Positions 35,869-44,723 of a stretch of DNA of 64,000 nt are shown piece after piece. Numbering within the stretch: position 1 is the first letter of the stretch; every line of letters starts with the position of its first letter. The DNA lies in contig JAIQFE010000034.1 of assembly GCA_020073445.1 (NCBI GenBank), positions 1 to 64,000 on the forward strand, in the 5' to 3' direction. Source of the stretch: Terriglobia bacterium (lineage in GTDB: Bacteria > Acidobacteriota > Terriglobia > Bryobacterales > Bryobacteraceae). The position numbers were made by a program, and so were the translations under genes. The notes beneath the pieces are model-generated. The model saw only the letters and a program-made list of their open reading frames with translations, did not search any database and was not told where the DNA came from.

Positions 35869-36515
35869 AGGCCGCTCCCATTCTCGACCAGGCGGAATAT
35901 CACAACATCCGATTTCCGTACGATCCGCGACGGGCGGGCGTGTGGCGGGTCCTGGCGCGCTATTTGCAGCCGTGGGTGGACCCGTCGCAGCCACTACTCG
36001 AACTGGGAGCCGGATACGGCGAGTTCACGCGTGAGATCCGGGCGTCTTCCAAGTGGGCTCTGGATCAGAATCCGGCGTTGGCGGCGCATTGGGATCCGTC
36101 TGTCAACGCTCTGTTCCAATCCGCGCTCGATCCCTGGGAGATTCCGGATGCGAGTCTCGGCACAGTGTTCGCGTCCAATTTCCTGGAGCACTTCACGCTG
36201 GAAGACGGCGCGCGAATATTAACCCAGGTGCAACGCAAACTTCGCCCCGGTGGACGCTTCATCGCGATCCAGCCGAACTTTCGGTTGGAGCCTCGCCGGT
36301 ATTTCGACGATTATACGCACCGCACGGCCTACACCGACGCCGGGTTTCAAGACTTCCTGCGGTCGCTGGGCTGGCGAGTGGAGCACGCCGAACCGCGCTT
36401 CACCCCGTTCACCATGAAATCGCGCATCCCTACCGCGGAGTGGCTGGTAAGTCTATATCTTGCTTTGCCGTACCGGCCTCTGGCGGGCCAGTTTTTAGTC
36501 GTGGCCGCTCGCTAA
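35865..36515 (+). CDS. Class I SAM-dependent methyltransferase
   Basis: 216 residues: PLLELGAGYGEFTREI (motif I), LGTVFASNFLEHFTLEDGARIL and LRPGGRFIAIQPNF. Methyltransf_11 type. Coupled to the preceding membrane enzyme gene by overlap, so it likely modifies the same glycan. Confidence 0.85.
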   Translation: MKAAPILDQAEYHNIRFPYDPRRAGVWRVLARYLQPWVDPSQPLLELGAGYGEFTREIRASSKWALDQNPALAAHWDPSVNALFQSALDPWEIPDASLGTVFASNFLEHFTLEDGARILTQVQRKLRPGGRFIAIQPNFRLEPRRYFDDYTHRTAYTDAGFQDFLRSLGWRVEHAEPRFTPFTMKSRIPTAEWLVSLYLALPYRPLAGQFLVVAAR

Positions 36516-36594
36516 CTCTCGCGGTTCGGAAGCGGCGGCCGCTCGTTAGCCGAACTCAATATAGTCCCTGGCCTATTCTGCCGATTTTGGGCAT

Positions 36595-37479
36595 ATGTGG
36601 CGCGGTAAAACCGTCGCGGTCATCCTGCCGACGTATAACGAAAAAGACTCGATCCGCGCGGCGGCCTTCGACTTTAGATGCGATGGCCTGGCCGACGAGG
36701 TGATCGTCATCAACAACAACGCTGCGCCGGGAACCTCGGAAGAAGTGGCGGGATCGGGCGCGCGGGAATTGTTCGAGCCGCGGCAGGGCTATGGCAATGC
36801 GCTGCTCTGCGGCATCGACAACTGCCATGCCGACCTGATCGTGCTCGCCGAGCCGGACGGAACTTTCAGCGGCCACGACCTGCTAAAACTGCTGGCGTAT
36901 TCCGACGACGTGCCGGTGGTTTTCGGCACCCGCACCAGCCGCGAGTTCATCTGGGCGGGCGCCAACATGGGACCCTTCCTGCGCTGGGGCAACTGGGCGG
37001 TGGCGAAGATGACGGAGCTGCTGTTCAACACCACCATCCTGACGGACATGGGTTGCACGTACCGGCTCTTTCACCGTGGAGCGTTGCAGCGAATCCGTCC
37101 GCACCTCACGATCGGCGGCTCGCACTTCGGCCCGCAATTGCTGATGGAAGTAATCGCGCATGGGATTCCGTTCATCGAGATCCCGGTAAATTACCATCGC
37201 CGAGTGGGCGAATCCAGCGTGACCGGAGACCTGTGGAAGGCGTTCTGGCTGGGGATGCGAATGATTACGCTGGTGCTGGGCTACCGTTTCGGCCTGCACC
37301 GCGCCGAGCGCGTTCGCTGGAACGATCGGACCAGACGGACGCCTTACGACCTGCCTGAAACAGTCGGACGAGATTTAGTAGCCCTGCATGAAAGCACGAG
37401 TAGCGGCCAGAATGGGCGTGATTCGGTTGAAGTAGTTCAAGAGGATGCGGTCCAGGCATCCCAGCCATCCCCGAAGTAA
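36595..37479 (+). CDS. GT2 family glycosyltransferase
   Basis: 294 residues. VAVILPTYNEKDSI, VIVINNNA, RQGYGNALLCGI, the DXD-like LAEPDGTFSG and LTDMGCTYRLFHRGAL; no C-terminal membrane helices. Resembles polyprenol-phosphate glycosyltransferases such as DPM1. The last 35 residues overlap by frame the non-coding start region of aroDE. Confidence 0.87.
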   Translation: MWRGKTVAVILPTYNEKDSIRAAAFDFRCDGLADEVIVINNNAAPGTSEEVAGSGARELFEPRQGYGNALLCGIDNCHADLIVLAEPDGTFSGHDLLKLLAYSDDVPVVFGTRTSREFIWAGANMGPFLRWGNWAVAKMTELLFNTTILTDMGCTYRLFHRGALQRIRPHLTIGGSHFGPQLLMEVIAHGIPFIEIPVNYHRRVGESSVTGDLWKAFWLGMRMITLVLGYRFGLHRAERVRWNDRTRRTPYDLPETVGRDLVALHESTSSGQNGRDSVEVVQEDAVQASQPSPK

Positions 37480-37534
37480 AACCAACTCCCGGACGCGATG
37501 CACAGGCGGCATGATATGCTGTTCTGTCGCTCGA

Positions 37535-39070
37535 ATGGGGCAAATGGGGCAAAAGACAATCTTCCCGACGGTCTGCATCGCGCTGGGTTTCCCTGACGTG
37601 GAGTCCTTACTCGCGCATGCGCGCGCAGAATACGACTGCGGAGAGCGCTTCCTGGAATTCCGCCTGGACTATCTGGCTTCTCCCGAACGCGGCGTGGCGG
37701 CGCTGCGGAAATTCCTGACGCGTTATCCGGATTGCACGATTCTAGCCACCTGCCGTAGGCGACAGAATCAGGGACGTTTCACCGGCAGCATCGAAGAGCA
37801 GATCAAGATTCTGGAAGCAGCGCGCGAAGCCGGAGCGCAGGCTCTGGATATCGAAATCGAGAGCGCGGAGAACTGCGAGAACCATCTGGCGCATCTCCGG
37901 TCGGAAGCTTACCTGGTGCTTTCCTATCACAACTACGGAGGCACTCCGCCGCGCCTGGAATCGGTTCTGCGGCGCATGGCCGCGATCCCGGCGCACGCCT
38001 ATAAAATCGTGACTACGGCGCGAAAACCGTCCGACAATTCGCGCGTGTTGTCGCTGGCGCGGGCGCATCCGAAGATCCCTACGGTTCTGCTGGCGATGGG
38101 CGAAACGGGATTCCCCACGCGCGTGCTGTCGCCTTCCTTCGGCGGCCTGTATACGTATGCCGCGCCGAACATGGCCGGCGGAACCGCCACCGGACAAGTG
38201 AGTGCGAAGAAGCTCCGGGGCATGTATCGCGTGGGAAAGCTTTCGCGCGACGGAAAGATTTATGGCGTGATCGCCGATCCGGTGGGGCACTCGATTTCGC
38301 CCGCAGTGCATAATCGCGCACTCCAGGCTCGGCGCGTGGACGCAGTGTATCTTCCGTTCCTGGTGCATCCCGGACAACTCAAGGATTTCTTCGTGATGGC
38401 CGAGGAACTGCCGCTGGCGGGATTCAGCGTGACGATCCCGCACAAGCAAAAGATCCTGCGCTATCTGGACTGGGTGGACCCCGTGGCTCGGCGCATCGGA
38501 GCCGTGAATACGGTATGGCGCAAAGCCGGCAAGTGGCGCGGCGCAAATACCGATGCTCCCGGTGTGACGTCGCCGCTCGAACGGCATGTGCGGCTGAACA
38601 AAGCTTCGGTTCTGGTGGTGGGCAATGGTGGCGCGGCTCGCGGAGCCGTCTTCGCGCTGGCGGCGGCGGGCAGCAAACTGGCGGTGACGGGCCGAAATCT
38701 GGATCGAGTGCGCGCGCTGGCGTCCACTTGCGGCGCCGAGGCGCTTTCTCGCGATCAGGCTGCCGCGCGGACCTTCGACGCCGTGGTGCACGCGACGCCG
38801 CTCGGCATGGCTCCCAATGTTGATAAGTGCTTCTTCGATGGCCGCATTCCGTCGAAGCTGGTGTTCGACATGGTGTACACGCCCAGGGAAACGATGCTGC
38901 TGCGGAAGGCCAAGGATCAGGGCGCGGAAGTGATCCCGGGGCTCGAAATGTTCCTGGAACAAGCCGGGCGGCAGTTCGAAATCTTTACGGGCGAGCGTCC
39001 GCCGAAGGCTGTGATGGAGCAAGCCGCGCTCGAAGCGCTGGCGGCGCGGGATCAAGTGGCTCACGCCTGA
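37535..39070 (+). CDS. aroDE: Bifunctional 3-dehydroquinate dehydratase / shikimate dehydrogenase
   Basis: 511 residues from ATG 37535. The N-terminal half (residues 1-230) is type I dehydroquinase: EFRLDYL, catalytic His132 in SYHNYGG and Schiff-base Lys157 in HAYKIVTTA. The C-terminal half (about 240-511) is shikimate dehydrogenase: ADPVGHSISPAVHN, catalytic Lys304 in VTIPHKQK, Asp340 in GANTDAPG, and NADP motif VVGNGGAARGA. It converts 3-dehydroquinate to shikimate in two steps. This fusion order is like the plant and chlamydial enzyme. ATG at 37544 is an alternative start. Confidence 0.95.
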   Translation: MGQMGQKTIFPTVCIALGFPDVESLLAHARAEYDCGERFLEFRLDYLASPERGVAALRKFLTRYPDCTILATCRRRQNQGRFTGSIEEQIKILEAAREAGAQALDIEIESAENCENHLAHLRSEAYLVLSYHNYGGTPPRLESVLRRMAAIPAHAYKIVTTARKPSDNSRVLSLARAHPKIPTVLLAMGETGFPTRVLSPSFGGLYTYAAPNMAGGTATGQVSAKKLRGMYRVGKLSRDGKIYGVIADPVGHSISPAVHNRALQARRVDAVYLPFLVHPGQLKDFFVMAEELPLAGFSVTIPHKQKILRYLDWVDPVARRIGAVNTVWRKAGKWRGANTDAPGVTSPLERHVRLNKASVLVVGNGGAARGAVFALAAAGSKLAVTGRNLDRVRALASTCGAEALSRDQAAARTFDAVVHATPLGMAPNVDKCFFDGRIPSKLVFDMVYTPRETMLLRKAKDQGAEVIPGLEMFLEQAGRQFEIFTGERPPKAVMEQAALEALAARDQVAHA

Positions 39071-39073
39071 TTG

Positions 39074-39163
39074 AAATAGGGGACAGGCAGCTCTGTCCAC
39101 TACCAGGCTCGTGCGCGAAGTCACAAGTTTTACGCGAGGGGACAGAGTAGCCTGTCCCCATTT
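39074..39163. repeat. Inverted-repeat element
   Basis: Ends read AAATAGGGGACAGGC-AGCTCTGTCC and GGACAGAGTAGCCTGTCCCCATTT, inverted repeats of about 24 bp with one small gap. The 40-base middle is unrelated. Such GGGGACAG/CTGTCCCC palindromes are typical of REP elements mobilised by RAYT (TnpA-REP) transposases; no such gene is in the window. Confidence 0.65.
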
Positions 39164-39189
39164 CAGCAACCACGACCTATAATGGGCGC

Positions 39190-39399
39190 ATGGATATTTC
39201 CAGACGCCAGCTAGCCGGCGTGATTCTCGCGGGCACGGTTGTTGGACAAAGTGCCGCGCAAGCTCCGGCCCAGGCTCCGCCTCCATCCGCAGACGCCCAA
39301 CTCGAAGGCGCCCGATCCGAGCGGCGCATCGCGGCGCAGATCATCGCGCGGGTTCCTCTGCCGATGACCGTCGAGCCTGCGTTTCAGTTCAAGGCTTAA
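39190..39399 (+). CDS. Small Tat-signal protein
   Basis: 69 residues: twin-arginine SRRQLAGVILAGTVVG followed by an Ala/Pro/Gln linker, then a short segment (RSERRIAAQIIARVPLPMTVEP). No known domain. It ends 3 bp before the amidase gene. Possibly an exported companion peptide; expression is unproven. Confidence 0.55.
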   Translation: MDISRRQLAGVILAGTVVGQSAAQAPAQAPPPSADAQLEGARSERRIAAQIIARVPLPMTVEPAFQFKA

Positions 39400-39402
39400 C
39401 CC

Positions 39403-40824
39403 GTGGCCGAAATCGCACCCGACATCTTCTTCGCCAGCATCAGCGAGCTCAATGCCAAGCTGCGCGCGAAGGAATTCTCGTGCCGGGAACTGACCAAGGC
39501 CTTCTGCGACCGGATCGAACGCATCGGCCCACGCTATAACGCGCTCGTACTATCACTGCGCAAGCAGGCTATGAGCAAGGCGAAGGACGTCGATCGCGAG
39601 TTGAAACGCGACCGCACCCGTGGCCCGCTCCAGGGCATTCCTTACGGCGTCAAAGATCTTCTGGCCGTGAAGAAGCAACCGACCACATGGGGCGCGAAGC
39701 CATACGCCACGCAGGTGTTCGATTACGATGCCCACATCATCGAAAGACTCAACAAGGTGGGGGCGATTTTGATCGCCAAGCTTTCCATGGTGGAGCTGGC
39801 CGGAGGCGGCGATTACCGCACGGCGGCTGCGTCGCTCACAGGCCCGGGACTGAATCCCTGGGATCGTACGCGCTGGAGCGGCGGGTCGTCAAGCGGTCCA
39901 GGAGCGGCAGTGGCAGCGGGCCTGGTCTCGTTCGCGATCGGCTCGGAGACCTCGGGATCGATTCTGACACCGTCTGCCTTCTGCGGATTGACGGGCCTTC
40001 GCCCGACCTATGGCCTGGTTAGTCGCCACGGGGCGATGGCGCTCTCGTGGACGCTCGACAAACTGGGGCCGATGTGCCGGTCGGCGGAAGATTGCGCGCT
40101 GGTGCTGCACGAAATCGCCGGGGTCGACTCCGATGATCCCGGATCGGCCGGGCGGAGTTTCAACTACACGCCCCAATACACGCTGCGCAGGCTGAGCGAG
40201 ATCACCATCGGCTATATGCCGGTCGATTTCCAGGATGGAGCAGAACCTTCCGCGCAAGCCGCGTTCCGCGCGGCATTCGACGTGATCAAATCGCTGGGCG
40301 TGAAGCTGAAGGAAATCCAGCTTCCCGAGCTTCCGTACGGCGCGCTGGTGGGCACCATCATTGCGGGCGAAGCGGGTTCGATTTTCGAGGAGTTCATTCG
40401 CAGCGGCAAAGTCGACCAGCTGGCCGACCCGCACCAGATCGCCGGGCTGAAGGCGATGCTCGATCTGCCCTCCACCGAGTATTTGCGCGCCATGCGCGTG
40501 CGCTCGCTGGTAAAGGCGGCCTTCCACGATCTGTTTCTGAATTGCGACATGATCCTGGCGCCTACCCGCCTGGGGCCGGCGAACAAGGTCGCCGAGCCTT
40601 TGGATACTCCGGGTCCGCCGACCAAGTCGCGCGGCGGCATGATTCCGGGCGGTAACCTGGCGGGTTTGCCGGCGATCTCGCTGCCCTGCGGATTCGCGGA
40701 TGGACTGCCCGTGGCGATTTCGCTGCTGGGGAGGCCGTTCTACGAGAACCAGCTGATCGCGATCGGCAACCTGTTCCAGAAACAGACGGACTGGCATCGG
40801 CGTCGTCCGCCCGTCGAAGCCTAA
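39403..40824 (+). CDS. Amidase (amidase signature family)
   Basis: 473 residues from GTG at 39403. Amidase-signature catalytic triad: lysine in GIPYGVKDLLAVK, serines in WSGGSSSGPGAAVAAG and IGSETSGSI. GatA-like, but no gatB or gatC adjacent, so it is more likely a general amidase or peptide amidase. No signal of its own; the small Tat-signal protein precedes it. Confidence 0.9.
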   Translation: MAEIAPDIFFASISELNAKLRAKEFSCRELTKAFCDRIERIGPRYNALVLSLRKQAMSKAKDVDRELKRDRTRGPLQGIPYGVKDLLAVKKQPTTWGAKPYATQVFDYDAHIIERLNKVGAILIAKLSMVELAGGGDYRTAAASLTGPGLNPWDRTRWSGGSSSGPGAAVAAGLVSFAIGSETSGSILTPSAFCGLTGLRPTYGLVSRHGAMALSWTLDKLGPMCRSAEDCALVLHEIAGVDSDDPGSAGRSFNYTPQYTLRRLSEITIGYMPVDFQDGAEPSAQAAFRAAFDVIKSLGVKLKEIQLPELPYGALVGTIIAGEAGSIFEEFIRSGKVDQLADPHQIAGLKAMLDLPSTEYLRAMRVRSLVKAAFHDLFLNCDMILAPTRLGPANKVAEPLDTPGPPTKSRGGMIPGGNLAGLPAISLPCGFADGLPVAISLLGRPFYENQLIAIGNLFQKQTDWHRRRPPVEA

Positions 40825-40833
40825 CCCAGAGGC

Positions 40834-41562
40834 CTAACGCAGGAACAAACGCAGGACGCTGGATCCAGCCACTCCGGTCAGCGCGGGGACCAGCGTCAAG
40901 TTCCCGTTGCGGCGCAGTTCGCCATGCACCGCATGTCCGCCAAGATAGAGGAAGCTGCCGCCTGCCAGCGCCAGCAAGGCGTGCAATCCTTGCGCGCTCA
41001 AGTGCGGAGCGAGTACCGACTCGAAACCCGTGCCGGCGATGGTCGCCATCTGCGCTAGCGCGCACCAGGCTAACGCGGAAGCCCGCGTACCGAGCGACGC
41101 CCGCGCAATGACTCCCAGGGCCAGCCCCTCGGGGATCTTGTGCACCGCGATGCCTCCGATGAGAGCCATGCTGAATCCGGCGGTTTCGCCCGCCGCCGCG
41201 CTCCATCCGTCCAGGGCGCTATGAAGGGCCGCCGCAGCCAGCAGCGGTGTAGCGAACCCGTGCAGGCGCGTCGCGCAGTGATCGTGCTGGTGGGAATGGG
41301 AACAGGCCGGGCACACCGGGTAGACGAACCGGTCGATCGCCGCCAGTACCAGGAATCCGCCGGCGAGCCACAGAATCGCGCCTTGCCAGGTGAAATAATC
41401 CGCCATCTCGGGCAGAACCCAGAACAGCGCTACCCCCAGCAGCACTCCTCCGCCGAACGGAACCAGTCGGCGGGACAGCCCGTGGAATGACGTCAGCCAC
41501 ACGCCGGCCGCGGCGCTGAGGATGGCGATGAGCGTAATCAGGGAGGGATAGAAAAACAGCAC
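40834..41562 (-). CDS. ZIP family metal transporter
   Basis: 242 residues, about eight membrane helices. ZIP signatures: HSALDGWSAA in helix 4 and GGIAVHKIPEGLALGV in helix 5; a histidine-rich loop (CSHSHQHDHC) lies between helices 3 and 4. Imports Zn2+, Fe2+ or similar divalent metals. Divergent from the Rieske gene by 52 bp. Confidence 0.9.
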   Translation of the reverse strand: MLFFYPSLITLIAILSAAAGVWLTSFHGLSRRLVPFGGGVLLGVALFWVLPEMADYFTWQGAILWLAGGFLVLAAIDRFVYPVCPACSHSHQHDHCATRLHGFATPLLAAAALHSALDGWSAAAGETAGFSMALIGGIAVHKIPEGLALGVIARASLGTRASALAWCALAQMATIAGTGFESVLAPHLSAQGLHALLALAGGSFLYLGGHAVHGELRRNGNLTLVPALTGVAGSSVLRLFLR

Positions 41563-41614
41563 GCTTGTTCAGAGTATACTATCCTGGAAGGTCCGCCCTC
41601 TTTTTACTTAACTC

Positions 41615-42109
41615 ATGCTCCAGGACCAGTCGCAACAACCAACCCGCAGAACGTTCTATGCGGCCCTCGTAAACCTGCTCGGCGGCGCTGCCACGGCCAT
41701 TATTGCCGTTCCGGCCGCCGTCTACTTGCTGTTCAAGCCGAAATCGCCCGGCGCCGGGACTATGGTGGAGGTCGCCAATCTGGCGGACCTCGAACCGGGT
41801 GTCCCGAAAGAGATCGTCTACCATCGCACGCGCGTGGACGGGTGGAAGGCTACCAAGGAAAAAACCACCACCTGGGTCGTAAAGAACGGCCCCCAGAGCG
41901 CAGTGGCCTTCAGCCCGGCATGCCCGCACCTCGGCTGCATTTACCACTGGGAAGACGAGCAGGGCATATTTCTTTGCCCGTGCCACGATTCCGCGTTCGG
42001 AACCGACGGCAAAGTTCTAGCCGGGCCAGCGCCGAGACCCCTGGATCGATTTGAGTCGCGAGTGGAGGGCGGCAAACTCCTGATCGGCCTTCAGGTGAAG
42101 CGGTCGTAA
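41615..42109 (+). CDS. Rieske iron-sulfur protein of a cytochrome bc complex
   Basis: 164 residues. Tat-like TRRTFY then membrane anchor (ALVNLLGGAATAIIAVPAAVYLLF). The 2Fe-2S ligands are in CPHLGC and CPCHDSAF. Passes electrons from menaquinol or ubiquinol to cytochrome c. Just upstream of the cytochrome b fusion gene (6 bp). Confidence 0.93.
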   Translation: MLQDQSQQPTRRTFYAALVNLLGGAATAIIAVPAAVYLLFKPKSPGAGTMVEVANLADLEPGVPKEIVYHRTRVDGWKATKEKTTTWVVKNGPQSAVAFSPACPHLGCIYHWEDEQGIFLCPCHDSAFGTDGKVLAGPAPRPLDRFESRVEGGKLLIGLQVKRS

Positions 42110-42115
42110 ACGGCG

Positions 42116-43726
42116 ATGGTGAACGGCGTACGCGATTGGTTGGAAGAGCGGACGGGCCTGCCATCCGCGCTTCAGCATTTCTTGGACGAAGATATTCCCG
42201 CCTCCGCGGGCTGGCCGCATGTGCTCGGCAGCGCGGCTTTGTTCGCGTTTCTGATTCAAGCAGTCACCGGCGTTCTTCTCGCCCTGAACTATGGGCCGAC
42301 TCCGTCAGAAGCGCATGCGAGCCTCCGCTACATCATGACGGAGCTGACTGCCGGTCCCATGATTCGCGGCCTGCACCACTGGGGCGCCAGCTGCATGATC
42401 GTGGTGGTAGTGCTGCACATGGTGCAGGTGTTCATCTGGGGCGCTTATAAGAAACCGCGTGAGGCCACCTGGATTGCCGGATGCGCTCTGCTCCTGTTGA
42501 CGCTGGCTTTCGGGCTCACGGGCTATCTGCTTCCCTGGGACAACAAGGCATATTGGGGAACCACCGTCACCGTACACATCATGGGGTTGGCTCCGGGCGC
42601 GGGTCCCTATTTGCAGCGGCTGCTGGGCGCCGATAACGAGACCATCGGCACGGTTACTTTTGCCCGATTCTATTCCGCCCACGTGATCATACTGCCGATC
42701 GTCGTCCTAGCATTGATCGGCCTCCACCTCTATCTGGTGCGGAGGCACGGCGTGACGCCATCTCCTGACGACGCCGCCAAACCTGCCAAGAAATTCTATC
42801 CCGAACAGATGTTCAAGGATTCGGTGGCAATGTTCGGATACGTGATCGTGCTGGTGCTGTTCGCCAACTTCGCGAAGCTGGGGCTGGGAAGCATGGCGGA
42901 TCCCACCAACACCCGGTATACTCCACGTCCCGAATGGTACTTCCTGTTTCTGTTCCAGGCCCTGAAGCTTTTTCCGGGAAAGCTGGAGGTGCTGGGCGCC
43001 GTGGTTCTTCCGAACCTCGCCATTGTGGCGCTGTTCCTGGTGCCGTTCTTCGATCGCGCCAAGGCGATTCGTGTCCGCCGGCGAACGACGGCGATTGCGA
43101 TGGTCGTGTTCGCGGCCATCGGATGGGCGGGCCTGACGCAGCGCGCCGTGGCGACTACCGAGCCGAGCATGGAAGATCCCAACGCCGGGCTTACGCCGCC
43201 GCAGGCATGGCGCGAGCTTCCTCCAGAGCAGCTTGCGGCCATTGGATATTTCGAAAAAGACAAGTGTTCGCGATGCCACGTCCTGGAACGGACGACGGTA
43301 GGCCCCGATCTTGCCAAAGAGCCCTCGGCGAAACCCTCGGACTGGCTGATCGAGCATTTTACGAAGCCCTCTCCCGACTCCCCCGATTCCGTGTTGACCG
43401 CGCCTCAGAAGAAAATGCTGGTGACGCTGGTGACCAAGCGGGATGACCGTACTCTGGAGGCTTGGGAAAATCCCCCGGACGCGGCCATCGCGGGCGCGAT
43501 GCTGTACGAAGCGAACGGGTGCGCCTTCTGTCACACGCTGAACGGATCGGGCGAGAAGATGGCTCCCGTACTCAACGGTCTCGCCGCTAGGCGAACGCGG
43601 ACTTGGGTGGCGGCACACTTCGGGGATCCGCCCAAATTATCGCCCAATTCCGAAATGCCGGCCTATAAGTTTAATCCGCAGGACCTGAACGCTATCACCG
43701 ACTACGTGATGGCGATTCCGAAGTAA
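42116..43726 (+). CDS. Cytochrome b fused to a diheme cytochrome c
   Basis: 536 residues. Residues 1-340 are a cytochrome b with both b and subunit IV parts: heme-b histidines in GLHHWGAS, VLHMVQV, FYSAHVIILP and GLHLYLVRRH, and the Qo-site PEW in RPEWYFLFLFQ. After a last helix the C terminus carries two c-type heme sites: C384SRCH and C469AFCH. No separate cytochrome c1 gene is present. With the Rieske protein it makes a two-gene quinol:cytochrome c oxidoreductase. The final 15 bp including the stop are part of a tandem duplication. Confidence 0.93.
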   Translation: MVNGVRDWLEERTGLPSALQHFLDEDIPASAGWPHVLGSAALFAFLIQAVTGVLLALNYGPTPSEAHASLRYIMTELTAGPMIRGLHHWGASCMIVVVVLHMVQVFIWGAYKKPREATWIAGCALLLLTLAFGLTGYLLPWDNKAYWGTTVTVHIMGLAPGAGPYLQRLLGADNETIGTVTFARFYSAHVIILPIVVLALIGLHLYLVRRHGVTPSPDDAAKPAKKFYPEQMFKDSVAMFGYVIVLVLFANFAKLGLGSMADPTNTRYTPRPEWYFLFLFQALKLFPGKLEVLGAVVLPNLAIVALFLVPFFDRAKAIRVRRRTTAIAMVVFAAIGWAGLTQRAVATTEPSMEDPNAGLTPPQAWRELPPEQLAAIGYFEKDKCSRCHVLERTTVGPDLAKEPSAKPSDWLIEHFTKPSPDSPDSVLTAPQKKMLVTLVTKRDDRTLEAWENPPDAAIAGAMLYEANGCAFCHTLNGSGEKMAPVLNGLAARRTRTWVAAHFGDPPKLSPNSEMPAYKFNPQDLNAITDYVMAIPK

Positions 43727-43743
43727 ACAATTCCGAAGTAAAC
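43715..43743 (+). repeat. 15-bp tandem duplication at the stop codon
   Basis: ATTCCGAAGTAAACA (43715-43729) is repeated exactly as ATTCCGAAGTAAAC at 43730-43743. The first copy contains the TAA stop of the cytochrome gene. Probably replication slippage. Confidence 0.8.
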
Positions 43744-43751
43744 TAGGACGC

Positions 43752-44699
43752 ATGAGATTGCGGCCCGTGGTCGCGCTGGCAGCCGGAGTTCTCTTGTGCG
43801 CTCCGCTTGTTTTTCGCGCCCAGGTCTCGATCCCATCGCGAGAGAAGGCTGCATCCAAAACGCAGGACGACGTCCCCAGGTCCGATCTGCGCATCGATCG
43901 TACCGAGGTTCTGGTGCCCGTGGCCGTCAACGATACCTACAACCGTCCGGTATCAGGCCTTGAGAAAGAGAACTTCCGGGTCTTCGACGACAAAGTTGAG
44001 CAGGTCATCACCAGCTTTTCGATGGAAGACGAGCCGGTGGCGGTGGGACTGGTCTTCGACACCAGCGGCAGCATGAGCGGCACCGAGCGCGAAGAGCGCA
44101 TGGCCGCGACCGAGTTCTTCAAGACCGCGAATCCTGAAGATGAGTTCGCGCTGGTGGAATTCGACAGCGCGCCCCGGCTGGTGGTGCCGGTTACGCCGGA
44201 TCCCGCCAAGGTCACCTACCAGCTTTTATTCACGCACACACGAGGTTCGACAGCGCTCCTGGACGCAGTCTTTCTGGGACTCCACGAGATCAAGAAATCC
44301 AACAAGAAGCGCAAGGCGCTGGTGGTGATCTCCGACGGCGGCGAGAACAACAGCCGGTATACCGCGACGGAAATCAAGAACGTAGTGAAGGAAAGCGACG
44401 TTCTCATTTATTCAATCGGGGTGTTCGCCGATCCGCTCTACACCGACGCTGGCGGGGTCCTCAATAACATTTCCGAGCAGACCGGCGGACGGATGTTCCG
44501 CAGCCGGGGCAATCGGTTGTCCGATATCGCACAAAAGATCAGCATCGATCTGCGCAACCGCTACCTGCTGGGATATGTCCCGAGCAATCGGGAGCGCAAT
44601 GGCCGCTATCACCTGATCGAGGTGAAGGTCGTGCCTCCCAAGGGTCTGCCTCCTGTAAAGGCGCATTGGCGCACGGGATATTACGCGCCGACGGAATAG
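43752..44699 (+). CDS. VWA domain protein, TIGR03436-type
   Basis: 315 residues with a signal peptide (VVALAAGVLLCAPLVFRAQ). An N-terminal strand region (VPVAVNDTYNRPVSGLEKENFRVFDD) leads into a von Willebrand A domain with MIDAS DTSGSMSG, HTRGSTALLDA and VVISDGGENNS. Family expanded in acidobacteria; role unknown, likely periplasmic protein binding. Confidence 0.9.
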   Translation: MRLRPVVALAAGVLLCAPLVFRAQVSIPSREKAASKTQDDVPRSDLRIDRTEVLVPVAVNDTYNRPVSGLEKENFRVFDDKVEQVITSFSMEDEPVAVGLVFDTSGSMSGTEREERMAATEFFKTANPEDEFALVEFDSAPRLVVPVTPDPAKVTYQLLFTHTRGSTALLDAVFLGLHEIKKSNKKRKALVVISDGGENNSRYTATEIKNVVKESDVLIYSIGVFADPLYTDAGGVLNNISEQTGGRMFRSRGNRLSDIAQKISIDLRNRYLLGYVPSNRERNGRYHLIEVKVVPPKGLPPVKAHWRTGYYAPTE

Positions 44700-44703
44700 T
44701 AGT

Positions 44704-44723
44704 GGCCGGCCTGGAGGCCGGCC
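44704..44723. terminator. Hairpin between convergent genes
   Basis: GGCCGGCC (44704-44711) is repeated at 44716-44723; because the octamer is self-complementary the pair makes an 8-bp stem with a 4-base loop. It lies exactly between the VWA stop and the thiL stop and could terminate transcription, although no T tract follows. Confidence 0.5.

Noticed and set aside
44704-44723. Transposon end
   Set aside because: Only two copies of an 8-base self-complementary word; simplest reading is a hairpin between convergent genes.
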